A stretch of DNA of 5,698 nucleotides, taken from Atopobiaceae bacterium (GTDB lineage: Bacteria; Actinomycetota; Coriobacteriia; Coriobacteriales; Atopobiaceae). The notes beneath the pieces were generated by a model, which worked only from the letters and a program-made list of their open reading frames with translations, was not told the DNA's origin and ran no database searches. The stretch lies in the NCBI GenBank assembly GCA_015258485.1, contig JABZIF010000066.1, positions 1-5,698 of the forward strand, given 5' to 3'. This document shows positions 1 through 5,646 of this stretch, one piece after another (within the stretch, counting starts at the first letter, position 1; each line of letters opens with the position of its first letter). A program made the position numbers and the translations under genes.

Positions 1-2
1 AG

Positions 3-581
3 CCTATCAAGTTTGTATCTATGGGCGAGAAACCCGATTCACTTGAGGTTTTCCACCCAGATCGTATGGCTAAGCGTATTCTCGGTATGGGCGATGTCGT
101 CTCTATTGTTGAGCAGGCTCAAAAGGCAGCTGATGAGCAGCAGGTTGAAGATGCTGAACGTATGCTGCGCGAAGGTTTTACGATGGATGACCTTCTCAAT
201 CAGATGAATCAGATTCGTAAAATGGGCGGTATTGCTAAGCTTATTGGCGCACTTCCTGGTGGAGACCGTATGATGGCTCAGCAAGGTGGAATAGATGACA
301 GTTCCATGGGAAAGATTGAAGCCATCATTCACTCGATGACTAAAGAGGAGCGTGCGCGTCCAAAGATTATTAATGGACAACGTCGCCGCCGTATTTCTAT
401 GGGTTCTGGTCGTAGTGTTCAAGAGGTTAACCAGCTTATTCGTCAGTGGGGTGAGATGAATAAGATGATGGGTAAGATGAAAGCAATGACTCAAGGCGGT
501 AATTTAAAGAAAGGCCGCCGTGCCATGGAGTCTATGATGAAGAATATGGGCTTTGGTGGGGGACAATTGCCTCGTTTTTAA
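3..581 (+). CDS. ffh: Signal recognition particle protein Ffh (SRP54), C-terminal part
   Basis: Ffh is the GTPase of the signal recognition particle; with the small SRP RNA it binds signal sequences on translating ribosomes and hands them to FtsY at the membrane. The 5' end lies outside the window. The 192 visible residues begin at the end of the GTPase (G) domain with PIKFVSMGEK and FHPDRMAKRILGMGD, family hallmarks just before the M domain. The methionine-rich M domain follows: FTMDDLLNQMNQIRKMGG (about fragment residues 59-76), the finger-loop segment with MM, and the SRP RNA-binding helix-turn-helix RRRRISMGSG plus VNQLIRQW (about 127-149). The tail is rich in Met, Gly and Lys and ends in GGGQLPRF. 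Families are usually 440-500 aa, so roughly 60% is missing. The ATG at 21 is an internal methionine, not the start. No rpsP follows, as it does in many genomes; a terminator comes next, so ffh ends its transcription unit here. Confidence 0.97.
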   Translation, partial: PIKFVSMGEKPDSLEVFHPDRMAKRILGMGDVVSIVEQAQKAADEQQVEDAERMLREGFTMDDLLNQMNQIRKMGGIAKLIGALPGGDRMMAQQGGIDDSSMGKIEAIIHSMTKEERARPKIINGQRRRRISMGSGRSVQEVNQLIRQWGEMNKMMGKMKAMTQGGNLKKGRRAMESMMKNMGFGGGQLPRF

Positions 582-591
582 TATTGGAATG

Positions 592-619
592 AGAACTGAA
601 ATATTTAATTTCTAGTTTT
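592..619 (+). terminator. AT-rich stem-loop just after ffh (weak terminator candidate)
   Basis: AACTGAAAT (594-602) pairs with ATTTC-T-AGTT (608-617) across a 5-nt loop, with one bulged T at 613; an A-T and a G-T pair can extend the stem to 592-619. A short T-run (616-619) falls at its end. It is low in G+C, so it may only help trim or protect the ffh mRNA 3' end; the stronger hairpin 20 nt further on is the likelier terminator. Confidence 0.25.
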
Positions 620-638
620 GATACTTCATTCTTAATAC

Positions 639-674
639 AAAGGCGTCTAAACATACTTCAGTTTAGACGCCTTT
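639..674. terminator. Bidirectional terminator between ffh and the L,D-transpeptidase gene
   Basis: A perfect 14-bp inverted repeat, AAAGGCGTCTAAAC (639-652) and GTTTAGACGCCTTT (661-674), encloses an 8-nt loop. It sits between two convergent genes, 57 nt after the ffh stop and 19 nt after the stop of the minus-strand gene. The A/T ends of the stem supply U-rich 3' sides in both directions, and ATTATTTTTAA follows on the + side. It most likely terminates both transcripts. Confidence 0.85.
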
Positions 675-693
675 GGTAAATTATTTTTAACTA

Positions 694-2349
694 TTAGTAG
701 TGGATGATAATTGGATCTCCGTCTTCAGCTATATCAAAGAGTTTCTGTGCATTGTCATAACTTAAATTAATACAGCCGTGACTGCCGCCTGTTTTATAGA
801 TGCTACCTCCAAAAGCGCTTCTCCATGGAGCGTTATGGAATCCGACTTCTTGACCTTTTACGCCAAGCCAAAAATCGACCTTTGTATCCCAGCCAGGACG
901 ACCTGATTCATCGTTTGGTCCTAGAAGTCTCGCATCTCTGATATGACTAGTAACGTACCAAACACCTTCAGGTGTATTGTGATGTCCATCTGGAATACCA
1001 GTTACAACGTCAGCTTCCCAAAGAATAGAACCATTCTTATCATAAAGGCGTGCATGTTGCTCTGATAGATCAACATCAATATATCTGCCGCCCCAATCTT
1101 GTTCACCTTGTTTTGTAAAGGTACTTGCCTGTTGTTTTGTAGGTAAATCAATTTTTGTTGCGTGTCCAGAAGAGAGTGCATCAGAGATTGCTTTTATAGT
1201 GGCGTCAGAATCAATAACCCATCCATAAGCGCCAGCTGCTTTTGTGGTGAATTCTTTTCCATCCCAGCGTTTATACGTTCTTGAGGTGCCACGTGTATTT
1301 ACAGCTGGAGCGAGCGTGTCATTTACCCATTTTGATATTGCGTCAGTATTAAGAGAAATTGAAAGATTCTCATCAAATTTAATCCAGCTGGCAATGGTAT
1401 CTTGATCGAGTTGATAGGCAGAAGATTCTCCTAGCATTAAATCTACCGCTGATGCAACATATGAGTTTGCAGTTTTAAGTGCATTATCGAGATCTTCCGA
1501 GCTTAAAAGACTTTCTGGACCAAGTTGTACTGTGCTTGTTAAATCATTGAAAGCATTTTGTAAGTCCTTGTGAACACCTTCAAGAGAAAGCCTTGTCACA
1601 ATAGCATCATCAGCAAAGGTAAATTTCTTTGACGAAGCATCATACGTTATACCATTGTTCTCAAGTACACTTGCGCTTTCTTTTGCTTGTTCAATTTGTT
1701 GATTAAAGAGAGCGTCAACTTTACTTGTGTCATATGAAGCGGTGGCGTGTGGACTTAATTGTCTGCTATGAGTAATTTCAAAAGGCCAGAGCCACGGGTT
1801 TTGTTGATTGATAGCATCACGAGTGTATGCAGCTGAGTCGTAACTTAATCCAATATCGGAGCCTTTGATGTTTACATTAACACCATTTCCAGATACTTGA
1901 ATGGAATAATTTGAAGCTTCATTTGTTCTGGAAGACTGTAATTCTGCAGCTGATTTTAGAGAATAATCTTTTCCATAAATGCTTGTTTGAGGCATAAAAA
2001 AGAAATTAAAAAATAGTGCTCCACCAATATAGATAAGAGCTATTGCGCCAACGATACTGACGGGAATAATCCAGGGACGACGTTTAGATTTTGTAGCAAC
2101 TATTTGAGATTCACCGTTTTCAGAATCTGTATTGTTAAGATAATTTGAATCTGAAACATCAGCAGAATTTACAACATCAGTATTTGGAAGAGAACTATCA
2201 GTTTCAGAAATAGGATCAGTGATATTGGTGTCACCAAGGCTGGGAACAGCGTCTTTTAAGAGTATTGTTTGCTCTGCATTTTCCTCATCAATAAGATGAT
2301 TATTATTTGAGTCCTCAGGGGCAGAGTTATCCGCAAAATGCTTAGCCAA
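694..2349 (-). CDS. Membrane-anchored L,D-transpeptidase (YkuD domain) with PG-binding-like region
   Basis: A 551-aa protein expected to form 3-3 cross-links in peptidoglycan or attach molecules to it, outside the membrane. The order is: an acidic, Asn/Ser/Asp-rich cytoplasmic tail (1-85); a basic stop KSKRRPW (87-93); one membrane helix (about 94-118, no cleavage site seen); a long extracytoplasmic region (about 120-420) resembling the PG_binding_4/VanW-associated type, ending with the typical YGWVID (375-380); and the catalytic YkuD domain (about 422-549). The domain shows NTPEGVWYV (458-466), GFHNA with His505, and SHGCINL with Ser523, His524 and the nucleophile Cys526, so the active site is complete. 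The SHGC motif lies 17 residues after His505, normal for the family. The start is TTG with a good Shine-Dalgarno; an in-frame stop lies 9 nt upstream and the first internal Met is residue 119, inside the membrane helix. The gene appears monocistronic. The exact cross-linking activity cannot be read from sequence. Confidence 0.93.
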   Translation of the reverse strand: MAKHFADNSAPEDSNNNHLIDEENAEQTILLKDAVPSLGDTNITDPISETDSSLPNTDVVNSADVSDSNYLNNTDSENGESQIVATKSKRRPWIIPVSIVGAIALIYIGGALFFNFFFMPQTSIYGKDYSLKSAAELQSSRTNEASNYSIQVSGNGVNVNIKGSDIGLSYDSAAYTRDAINQQNPWLWPFEITHSRQLSPHATASYDTSKVDALFNQQIEQAKESASVLENNGITYDASSKKFTFADDAIVTRLSLEGVHKDLQNAFNDLTSTVQLGPESLLSSEDLDNALKTANSYVASAVDLMLGESSAYQLDQDTIASWIKFDENLSISLNTDAISKWVNDTLAPAVNTRGTSRTYKRWDGKEFTTKAAGAYGWVIDSDATIKAISDALSSGHATKIDLPTKQQASTFTKQGEQDWGGRYIDVDLSEQHARLYDKNGSILWEADVVTGIPDGHHNTPEGVWYVTSHIRDARLLGPNDESGRPGWDTKVDFWLGVKGQEVGFHNAPWRSAFGGSIYKTGGSHGCINLSYDNAQKLFDIAEDGDPIIIHY

Positions 2350-2361
2350 GAGCTTTCCTTA
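2347..2361 (-). promoter_or_regulatory. TTG start codon and ribosome binding site of the L,D-transpeptidase gene
   Basis: Read on the minus strand, AAGGA (2360-2356) lies 6 nt before TTG (2349-2347), and an in-frame TAA stop at 2361-2359 overlaps the Shine-Dalgarno. The reading frame therefore cannot extend further upstream. No ATG occurs in the first 118 codons, so TTG is the only start that keeps the basic residues and the membrane anchor. The weaker start codon may lower translation. Confidence 0.8.
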
Positions 2362-2395
2362 CCAGACAATTGTGTGAGTAAAAAATGAGTTGACA

Positions 2396-2440
2396 AATAA
2401 CACTTTGCATAAAGAAAAATGTTATAAGGCAAACGTTATT
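2396..2440. repeat. Imperfect inverted repeat upstream of the L,D-transpeptidase gene
   Basis: The left arm AATAAC-AC-TTTGC (2396-2408) matches the complement of GCAAA-C-GTTATT (2429-2440): 11 pairs with a small internal mismatch. The enclosed 20 nt can add ATAA/TTAT pairing. It lies 47-91 nt upstream of the TTG start, so it could be an operator over the promoter or, if transcription starts further upstream, a leader stem-loop. There is no T-run suited to a terminator. Confidence 0.45.
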
Positions 2441-2480
2441 ATTTTAGTGCAAATTTATCTCATATTTTGTGGGACTTATA

Positions 2481-2510
2481 AGGAATTATTTCCTCCATAG
2501 AAAGTCTATG
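2481..2510. repeat. Two adjacent short hairpins
   Basis: AGGAA-TTAT-TTCCT (2481-2494) is followed at once by CATAGA-AAG-TCTATG (2496-2510), stems of 5 and 6 bp. They sit in the middle of the divergent spacer. They may be operator half-sites or chance pairing in AT-rich DNA; no function can be assigned. Confidence 0.25.
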
Positions 2511-2546
2511 AGTAATTAAACATAGCGTAATTAAAATTAGTTTTTA

Positions 2547-2552
2547 TATACT
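2547..2552 (+). promoter_or_regulatory. Possible -10 box of the methyltransferase gene
   Basis: TATACT matches five of six bases of the TATAAT consensus and lies 41 nt before the ATG, which would give a leader of about 35 nt. No good -35 is seen at 16-18 bp upstream (the region reads AGCGTA), so the call rests on the -10 and its position only. Confidence 0.35.
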
Positions 2553-2580
2553 AACAGCGCAAGTTATTTTTATTAATTAA

Positions 2581-2593
2581 AAAGGCGGCCTTT
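2581..2593 (+). promoter_or_regulatory. Ribosome binding site of the methyltransferase gene, inside a perfect dyad
   Basis: AAAGG (2581-2585) lies 8 nt before the ATG at 2594. The whole 13-bp segment AAAGGC-G-GCCTTT is a perfect dyad with a single central base and ends directly at the start codon. One central base is too short a loop for a full hairpin in one RNA, but the inner pairs could open to a small loop, or the dyad could be a DNA-binding site. The next in-frame Met (codon 6) lacks a clear Shine-Dalgarno, which supports the first ATG. Confidence 0.5.
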
Positions 2594-3430
2594 ATGCATG
2601 CAAATCAGATGGTTACTATAGATTCATTTTCTGATCCTCGCCTAGATGCATACGCTAAGCTTACTAATAATCAGTTGCGCAATCGTCTTGACCCAGCTCG
2701 TGGAATTATGATTTGCGAATCGCATTTTGTTATTGAGACTGCACTAGCAAATGGTTGTACGCCGCTTTCTTTTCTTGCAAATACCTCTCATATTAAAAAT
2801 ATTTTGCATATTATCGAGAAGTTCAGCCCACTAACAGATGAGATACCTGTGTATATTCTTCCAGACGAGGAACTTACGCATCTTATTGGCTATAAAATGA
2901 ACAGGGGGGTACTTTGTGCCATGAGAAGACCACAAGGTAAATCCCTAGAAGAAGTACTTAGCTCTTCTCGTCATATTGTGGTTTTAGAGGATTTGGTTGA
3001 TGTAAATAATGTAGGCGCTGTTTTTAGATCTGCTGCCGCATTGGGCGCTGATGCAGTAATTCTTACTTCAAAATGCGCAGATAATCTTTCTCGAAGAGTT
3101 TTGCGTGTCTCTATGGGGACAGTGCTAAATGTACCTTGGGTTCGCTTGGATAGTGATATAACATCGCTTGATTTGATAGAAAGACTCAAAGCATATTCAT
3201 TTATTACCTGTGCATTAGCTTTATCAGACGATGCAGTTACGTTAGATAAAAGTTTAACTTCTGGTAAAAAAACTGCTCTATTTTTTGGTAGTGAGGGCTA
3301 CGGTTTAGATAAAAGAACTATTAAAGCATGCGATATTACTATGACTATTCCCATGTCCCATCAGGTGGATTCGCTTAATGTGGCCGCTTCCTCTGCTGTA
3401 GCATTTTGGGAACTTTTTGCCCGTCAGTAG
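2594..3430 (+). CDS. SpoU/TrmH-family RNA 2'-O-methyltransferase
   Basis: A 278-aa enzyme of the SPOUT superfamily, expected to transfer a methyl group from S-adenosylmethionine to a ribose 2'-OH in rRNA or tRNA in the cytoplasm. Residues about 1-115 form an N-terminal substrate-binding part (RLDPARGIMICESHFVIETA, 31-50, resembles the L30e-like domain of rRNA methyltransferases). The catalytic knot domain spans about 127-278 with all three motifs: motif 1, DVNNVGAVFRSA with Asn139 and the catalytic-type Arg145; motif 2, RVSMGTVLNVPW (171-182); motif 3, LFFGSEGYGL (229-238) and IPMSHQVDSLNVAASSAV (252-269), which forms the knot and cofactor pocket. Length is normal for the RlmB/TsnR-like group. 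The target nucleotide cannot be told from sequence, so no symbol is given. It stands alone, divergent from the L,D-transpeptidase and convergent with ftsH. Confidence 0.92.
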   Translation: MHANQMVTIDSFSDPRLDAYAKLTNNQLRNRLDPARGIMICESHFVIETALANGCTPLSFLANTSHIKNILHIIEKFSPLTDEIPVYILPDEELTHLIGYKMNRGVLCAMRRPQGKSLEEVLSSSRHIVVLEDLVDVNNVGAVFRSAAALGADAVILTSKCADNLSRRVLRVSMGTVLNVPWVRLDSDITSLDLIERLKAYSFITCALALSDDAVTLDKSLTSGKKTALFFGSEGYGLDKRTIKACDITMTIPMSHQVDSLNVAASSAVAFWELFARQ

Positions 3431-3457
3431 GTAATCTTTTATAGAAATTGTATAAAA

Positions 3458-3490
3458 AACAAGTCGTCTACACAACGTAGGCGACTTGTT
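3458..3490. terminator. Terminator between the methyltransferase gene and ftsH
   Basis: AACAAGTCGTCTAC (3458-3471) and GTAGGCGACTTGTT (3477-3490) form a 14-bp stem with a 5-nt loop; position 3467/3481 is a G-U pair in the + transcript and an A-C mismatch in the - transcript. On the minus strand the hairpin is followed by GTTTTTTATA, a proper U-run, so it is best suited to end ftsH, whose stop lies 24 nt before it. On the + side the following bases are less U-rich, but it probably stops the methyltransferase transcript as well. Confidence 0.8.
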
Positions 3491-3513
3491 AGTAAGGCTA
3501 TTACTACAGTAAA

Positions 3514-5454
3514 TTATGCGTTTTCTTGTGTCGAAGAAGTGTCTGAATTTTCATCTGAGACAGATATGTTTTGTGAAAACGTATTTTCACGTCTGAGGAT
3601 ATTCATGAACTCTTCACCAGTGATTGTTTCTTTCTTTTGCAAGTAATGAGCAATCTCATGAAGTTTGAAGCGGTTTTCTTTAAGTGTTTGAAGTGCACGC
3701 TGATGACACTCTTCAACAATTCGTTTGACTTCTGCATCAATTTCTTCTGCAGTAGCCTCAGAACAGGTGAGGGAAGAGCCACCGCCAAGATAGCGACTTT
3801 GTTGCTGACTTAGCGTGACCATACCGAGCTTGTCCGACATACCATATTGAGTAACCATTGCGCGAGCAATAGAGGTTGCGCGTTCAATATCATTTGAAGC
3901 ACCATTGGTCATTTCACCAAAGATAAGCTCTTCGGCAGCACGGCCTCCACAAAGTACCGTAATCTCATCCATTGCTTGGTTTTTACTCATAAGATAATGT
4001 TCATCTTCATCAACTTGCATGGTAAAGCCAAGAGCACCACCAGTACGAGGAACAATGGTGATTTTTGTAACCGGTGCATCGTTTTTCTGAATAGCACCAA
4101 CAATAGCGTGGCCGGTTTCATGATATGCAACAACGTCCTTCTCGTGCTCAGAAAGAACAGTATTCTTTTTTTTAGCACCAGCAATTACAACATCAACTGA
4201 TTCTGTGAGATCTTCTGTGGTGACACGGCGCCTGCCAAAACGAACAGCACGCAAGGCAGCTTCGTTGATGATATTGGCAAGGTCAGCACCTGAAGCTCCA
4301 GGAGTTGATTTTGCAACTAAAGAGAGGTCTACGTTTGGCTCCATTTTGACATCGTTTGCGTGAATCTGGAGTACTGCTTCTCGGCCCTTTAAGTCAGGAA
4401 GTTCAACAGGAATACGACGATCAAAACGTCCCGGACGAAGCAGAGCTTTATCTAAAGTTTCTGGGCGATTAGTTGCCGCAAGTACTACAATTCCCTTGTG
4501 ATTATCAAAGCCGTCCATTTCAGAGAGTAACTGGTTAAGAGTTTGCTCGCGCTCATCATTGGAATTTAAAGAAGTGTCGCGACGTTTACCCACAGCATCA
4601 ATCTCATCAATGAAGATAATACAAGGAGCTTTCTCATTTGCCTGTTTGAAGAGATCACGGACTTTTGCCGCACCTCGTCCTACAAACATCTCTACAAATT
4701 CAGAGCCTGCAATTTGGAAGAATGGTACGCCTGCCTCACCAGCAACTGCTTTAGCAATTAAGGTTTTACCGGTACCTGGAGGGCCAACGAGTAGAGCACC
4801 ACGTGGGCACCGAGCGCCAATTTCTTCATATTTTTGAGGTGACTTTAAGAAGCTCACAATTTCTTGCATTGATTCTTTTGCTTCTTCTTGGCCAGCAACA
4901 TCCTTAAAGGTGATACCAGTTTCTTCTCCTTTAATTTCTTTTGCATTGGCGCGACCAAGATTTCCACCAAGACCGCCGAAGCCGCCACCAAAATTCATAG
5001 ATGGGCCATCGTCACCCATAGCACGTTTGAGAGAACGATTGATAAAGTAACCGATAACAAGGAACAAAATAAGAGGAATTCCGTATGAAAGGAAGGCATA
5101 CATCAACATGTTTCCAGAATTGTCTGGAATTGAAGCAGAGAAATCAACTTTATGGTCTCTCAGATTTTGAACGAGTGTTCCATCATTGGGGAACTGCGTT
5201 GTTTCAAAAACTTGCTCTGAATCGCCAGAACCAGTAGTGAATCTGATAGTACGGTTTCCCGTATTTAAATCAGCTTTTGTTACTTCGTTATTCTCGATTT
5301 TTGTTAAAAACTCGCTGTATGAGACAGTTTGTGTTTGTTTACGCAGAAGACCTGGCATGAGAGTATTGCTCAAGATTAGATATGCAATAATAGCCACTGC
5401 AATATACAGCAGCATTGACATAGATCTACGGCGTCTATTGTCGTTATTACTCAT
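3514..5454 (-). CDS. ftsH: ATP-dependent zinc metalloprotease FtsH
   Basis: A complete 646-aa membrane AAA+ protease that unfolds and degrades damaged membrane proteins and short-lived cytosolic regulators as a hexamer. Two membrane helices (about 14-33 and 117-139) flank an extracytoplasmic domain. A Gly-rich linker (155-167) leads to the AAA module: Walker A GPPGTGKT (224-231), pore loop FVGRG (257-261), Walker B IIFIDEID (279-286), and the second region of homology [20 protein letters not shown] continuing to PGRFDR, with arginine fingers Arg343 and Arg346. The peptidase domain carries the zinc motif HETGH (445-449), and the third ligand is Asp522 in [10 protein letters not shown]. The C-terminal tail (627-646) is acidic and Ser/Asn-rich. 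All catalytic residues are present. The pore loop has Arg260 where most FtsH proteins have Val (FVGVG). The ATG start follows AGAAAGG at 6-nt spacing. The hpt/tilS genes that often precede ftsH are not adjacent; a divergent T-box leader lies upstream instead. Confidence 0.98.
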   Translation of the reverse strand: MSNNDNRRRRSMSMLLYIAVAIIAYLILSNTLMPGLLRKQTQTVSYSEFLTKIENNEVTKADLNTGNRTIRFTTGSGDSEQVFETTQFPNDGTLVQNLRDHKVDFSASIPDNSGNMLMYAFLSYGIPLILFLVIGYFINRSLKRAMGDDGPSMNFGGGFGGLGGNLGRANAKEIKGEETGITFKDVAGQEEAKESMQEIVSFLKSPQKYEEIGARCPRGALLVGPPGTGKTLIAKAVAGEAGVPFFQIAGSEFVEMFVGRGAAKVRDLFKQANEKAPCIIFIDEIDAVGKRRDTSLNSNDEREQTLNQLLSEMDGFDNHKGIVVLAATNRPETLDKALLRPGRFDRRIPVELPDLKGREAVLQIHANDVKMEPNVDLSLVAKSTPGASGADLANIINEAALRAVRFGRRRVTTEDLTESVDVVIAGAKKKNTVLSEHEKDVVAYHETGHAIVGAIQKNDAPVTKITIVPRTGGALGFTMQVDEDEHYLMSKNQAMDEITVLCGGRAAEELIFGEMTNGASNDIERATSIARAMVTQYGMSDKLGMVTLSQQQSRYLGGGSSLTCSEATAEEIDAEVKRIVEECHQRALQTLKENRFKLHEIAHYLQKKETITGEEFMNILRRENTFSQNISVSDENSDTSSTQENA

Positions 5455-5565
5455 TAAGTGCCTTTCTTACCCAAAGTCCAAATGTGATATGGACTCACTT
5501 AGATATTGCGTTAGTTTTACCCATTCTCAAGAATTTATATATCTCTTTTGAGAACAAAATTTCTT
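5455..5565 (-). promoter_or_regulatory. ftsH 5' leader with two inverted repeats
   Basis: If the promoter at 5572-5601 is right, the ftsH mRNA begins near 5565 and has a leader of about 110 nt. It contains a 7-bp inverted repeat, TTCTCAA (5524-5530) with TTGAGAA (5548-5554), 17-nt loop, extendable by two pairs, and a 6-bp one, AGTCCA (5475-5480) with TGGACT (5490-5495), 9-nt loop. The Shine-Dalgarno (AAAGG, 5465-5461) is outside both stems. No U-run follows either, so attenuation is not indicated; a protein operator or mRNA-stability element is possible. Confidence 0.4.
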
Positions 5566-5571
5566 CTTTAT

Positions 5572-5601
5572 TTTATATTTCCAAAGCATCACTTATTACA
5601 A
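5572..5601 (-). promoter_or_regulatory. Likely ftsH promoter
   Basis: On the minus strand TTGTAA (5601-5596, four of six -35 bases) and TATAAA (5577-5572, five of six -10 bases) are separated by 18 bp. This is the best sigma-70-type match upstream of ftsH and places the transcript start near 5565. Confidence 0.5.
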
Positions 5602-5612
5602 TCAATTTGTAA
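5596..5612. repeat. 17-bp dyad TTACAA-N5-TTGTAA between divergent promoters
   Basis: Perfect 6-bp arms with a 5-bp spacer (TCAAT). The left arm is the -35 box of the proposed ftsH promoter; the right arm reads TTGTAA on the + strand and may serve as a -35 for the rightward transcript. It is also shaped like a repressor or activator site, so one bound protein could affect both directions. Confidence 0.45.
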
Positions 5613-5637
5613 CATTTTGGTTTGAGCATGGTAGTAT
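5607..5637 (+). promoter_or_regulatory. Possible promoter of the rightward T-box transcript
   Basis: TTGTAA (5607-5612) and TAGTAT (5632-5637, four of six -10 bases) preceded by TG-G, an extended -10 pattern. The spacer is 19 bp, longer than usual. The predicted start, about 5644, falls just before the T-box stem I, which supports the position. A 13-bp dyad GTATTA-C-TAATAC (5634-5646) overlaps the -10 and the start site. Confidence 0.35.
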
Positions 5638-5646
5638 TACTAATAC

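Larger units (their letters stand above)
2350..2593. other. Divergent intergenic region between the L,D-transpeptidase and methyltransferase genes
   Basis: This 244-bp AT-rich spacer must hold the promoters of both flanking genes. It contains a large imperfect inverted repeat (2396-2440), two small hairpins (2481-2510), a nine-base direct repeat GTAATTAAA (2512-2520 and 2527-2535, 15 bp apart), and TTATAAGG twice (2422-2429 and 2476-2483). On the minus strand the latter reads CCTTATAA and gives possible -10 boxes TATAAC and TATAAG for the L,D-transpeptidase, but neither has a good -35 at normal spacing. No short gene with a convincing ribosome binding site was seen. Confidence 0.7.

Noticed and set aside
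39..494. 151-aa open frame on the minus strand across ffh
   Set aside because: It lies antisense to the well-conserved Ffh M domain, has no recognisable domain, and is rich in His, Leu and Asn as expected of an antisense shadow.
21..581. ATG at 21 as the start of a 186-aa protein
   Set aside because: The same frame continues upstream to the window edge with Ffh sequence (PIKFVS before the Met), so this is an internal methionine of a truncated ffh.
2390..2418. TTGACA at 2390-2395 as a + strand promoter
   Set aside because: A perfect -35 word, but no -10 at 15-19 bp; the nearest TATAAG is 27 bp away, and the position is about 200 nt from the methyltransferase start.
4559..4837. 92-aa open frame on the + strand within ftsH
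   Set aside because: It is the mirror of the conserved AAA module; its openness follows from codon bias of the true gene.
5186..5551. 121-aa open frame on the + strand over the ftsH 5' end and leader
   Set aside because: It is antisense to the FtsH N-terminus, Cys/Ser/Arg-rich without family resemblance, has no convincing ribosome binding site, and runs through the proposed ftsH leader.
5524..5554. Known heat-shock operators (CIRCE, HAIR, CtsR) before ftsH
   Set aside because: The arms TTCTCAA/TTGAGAA with 17-bp spacing do not match CIRCE (TTAGCACTC-N9-GAGTGCTAA). They are in the reverse order to HAIR (CTTGAGT-N7-ACTCAAG), and no GGTCAAA repeats are present.
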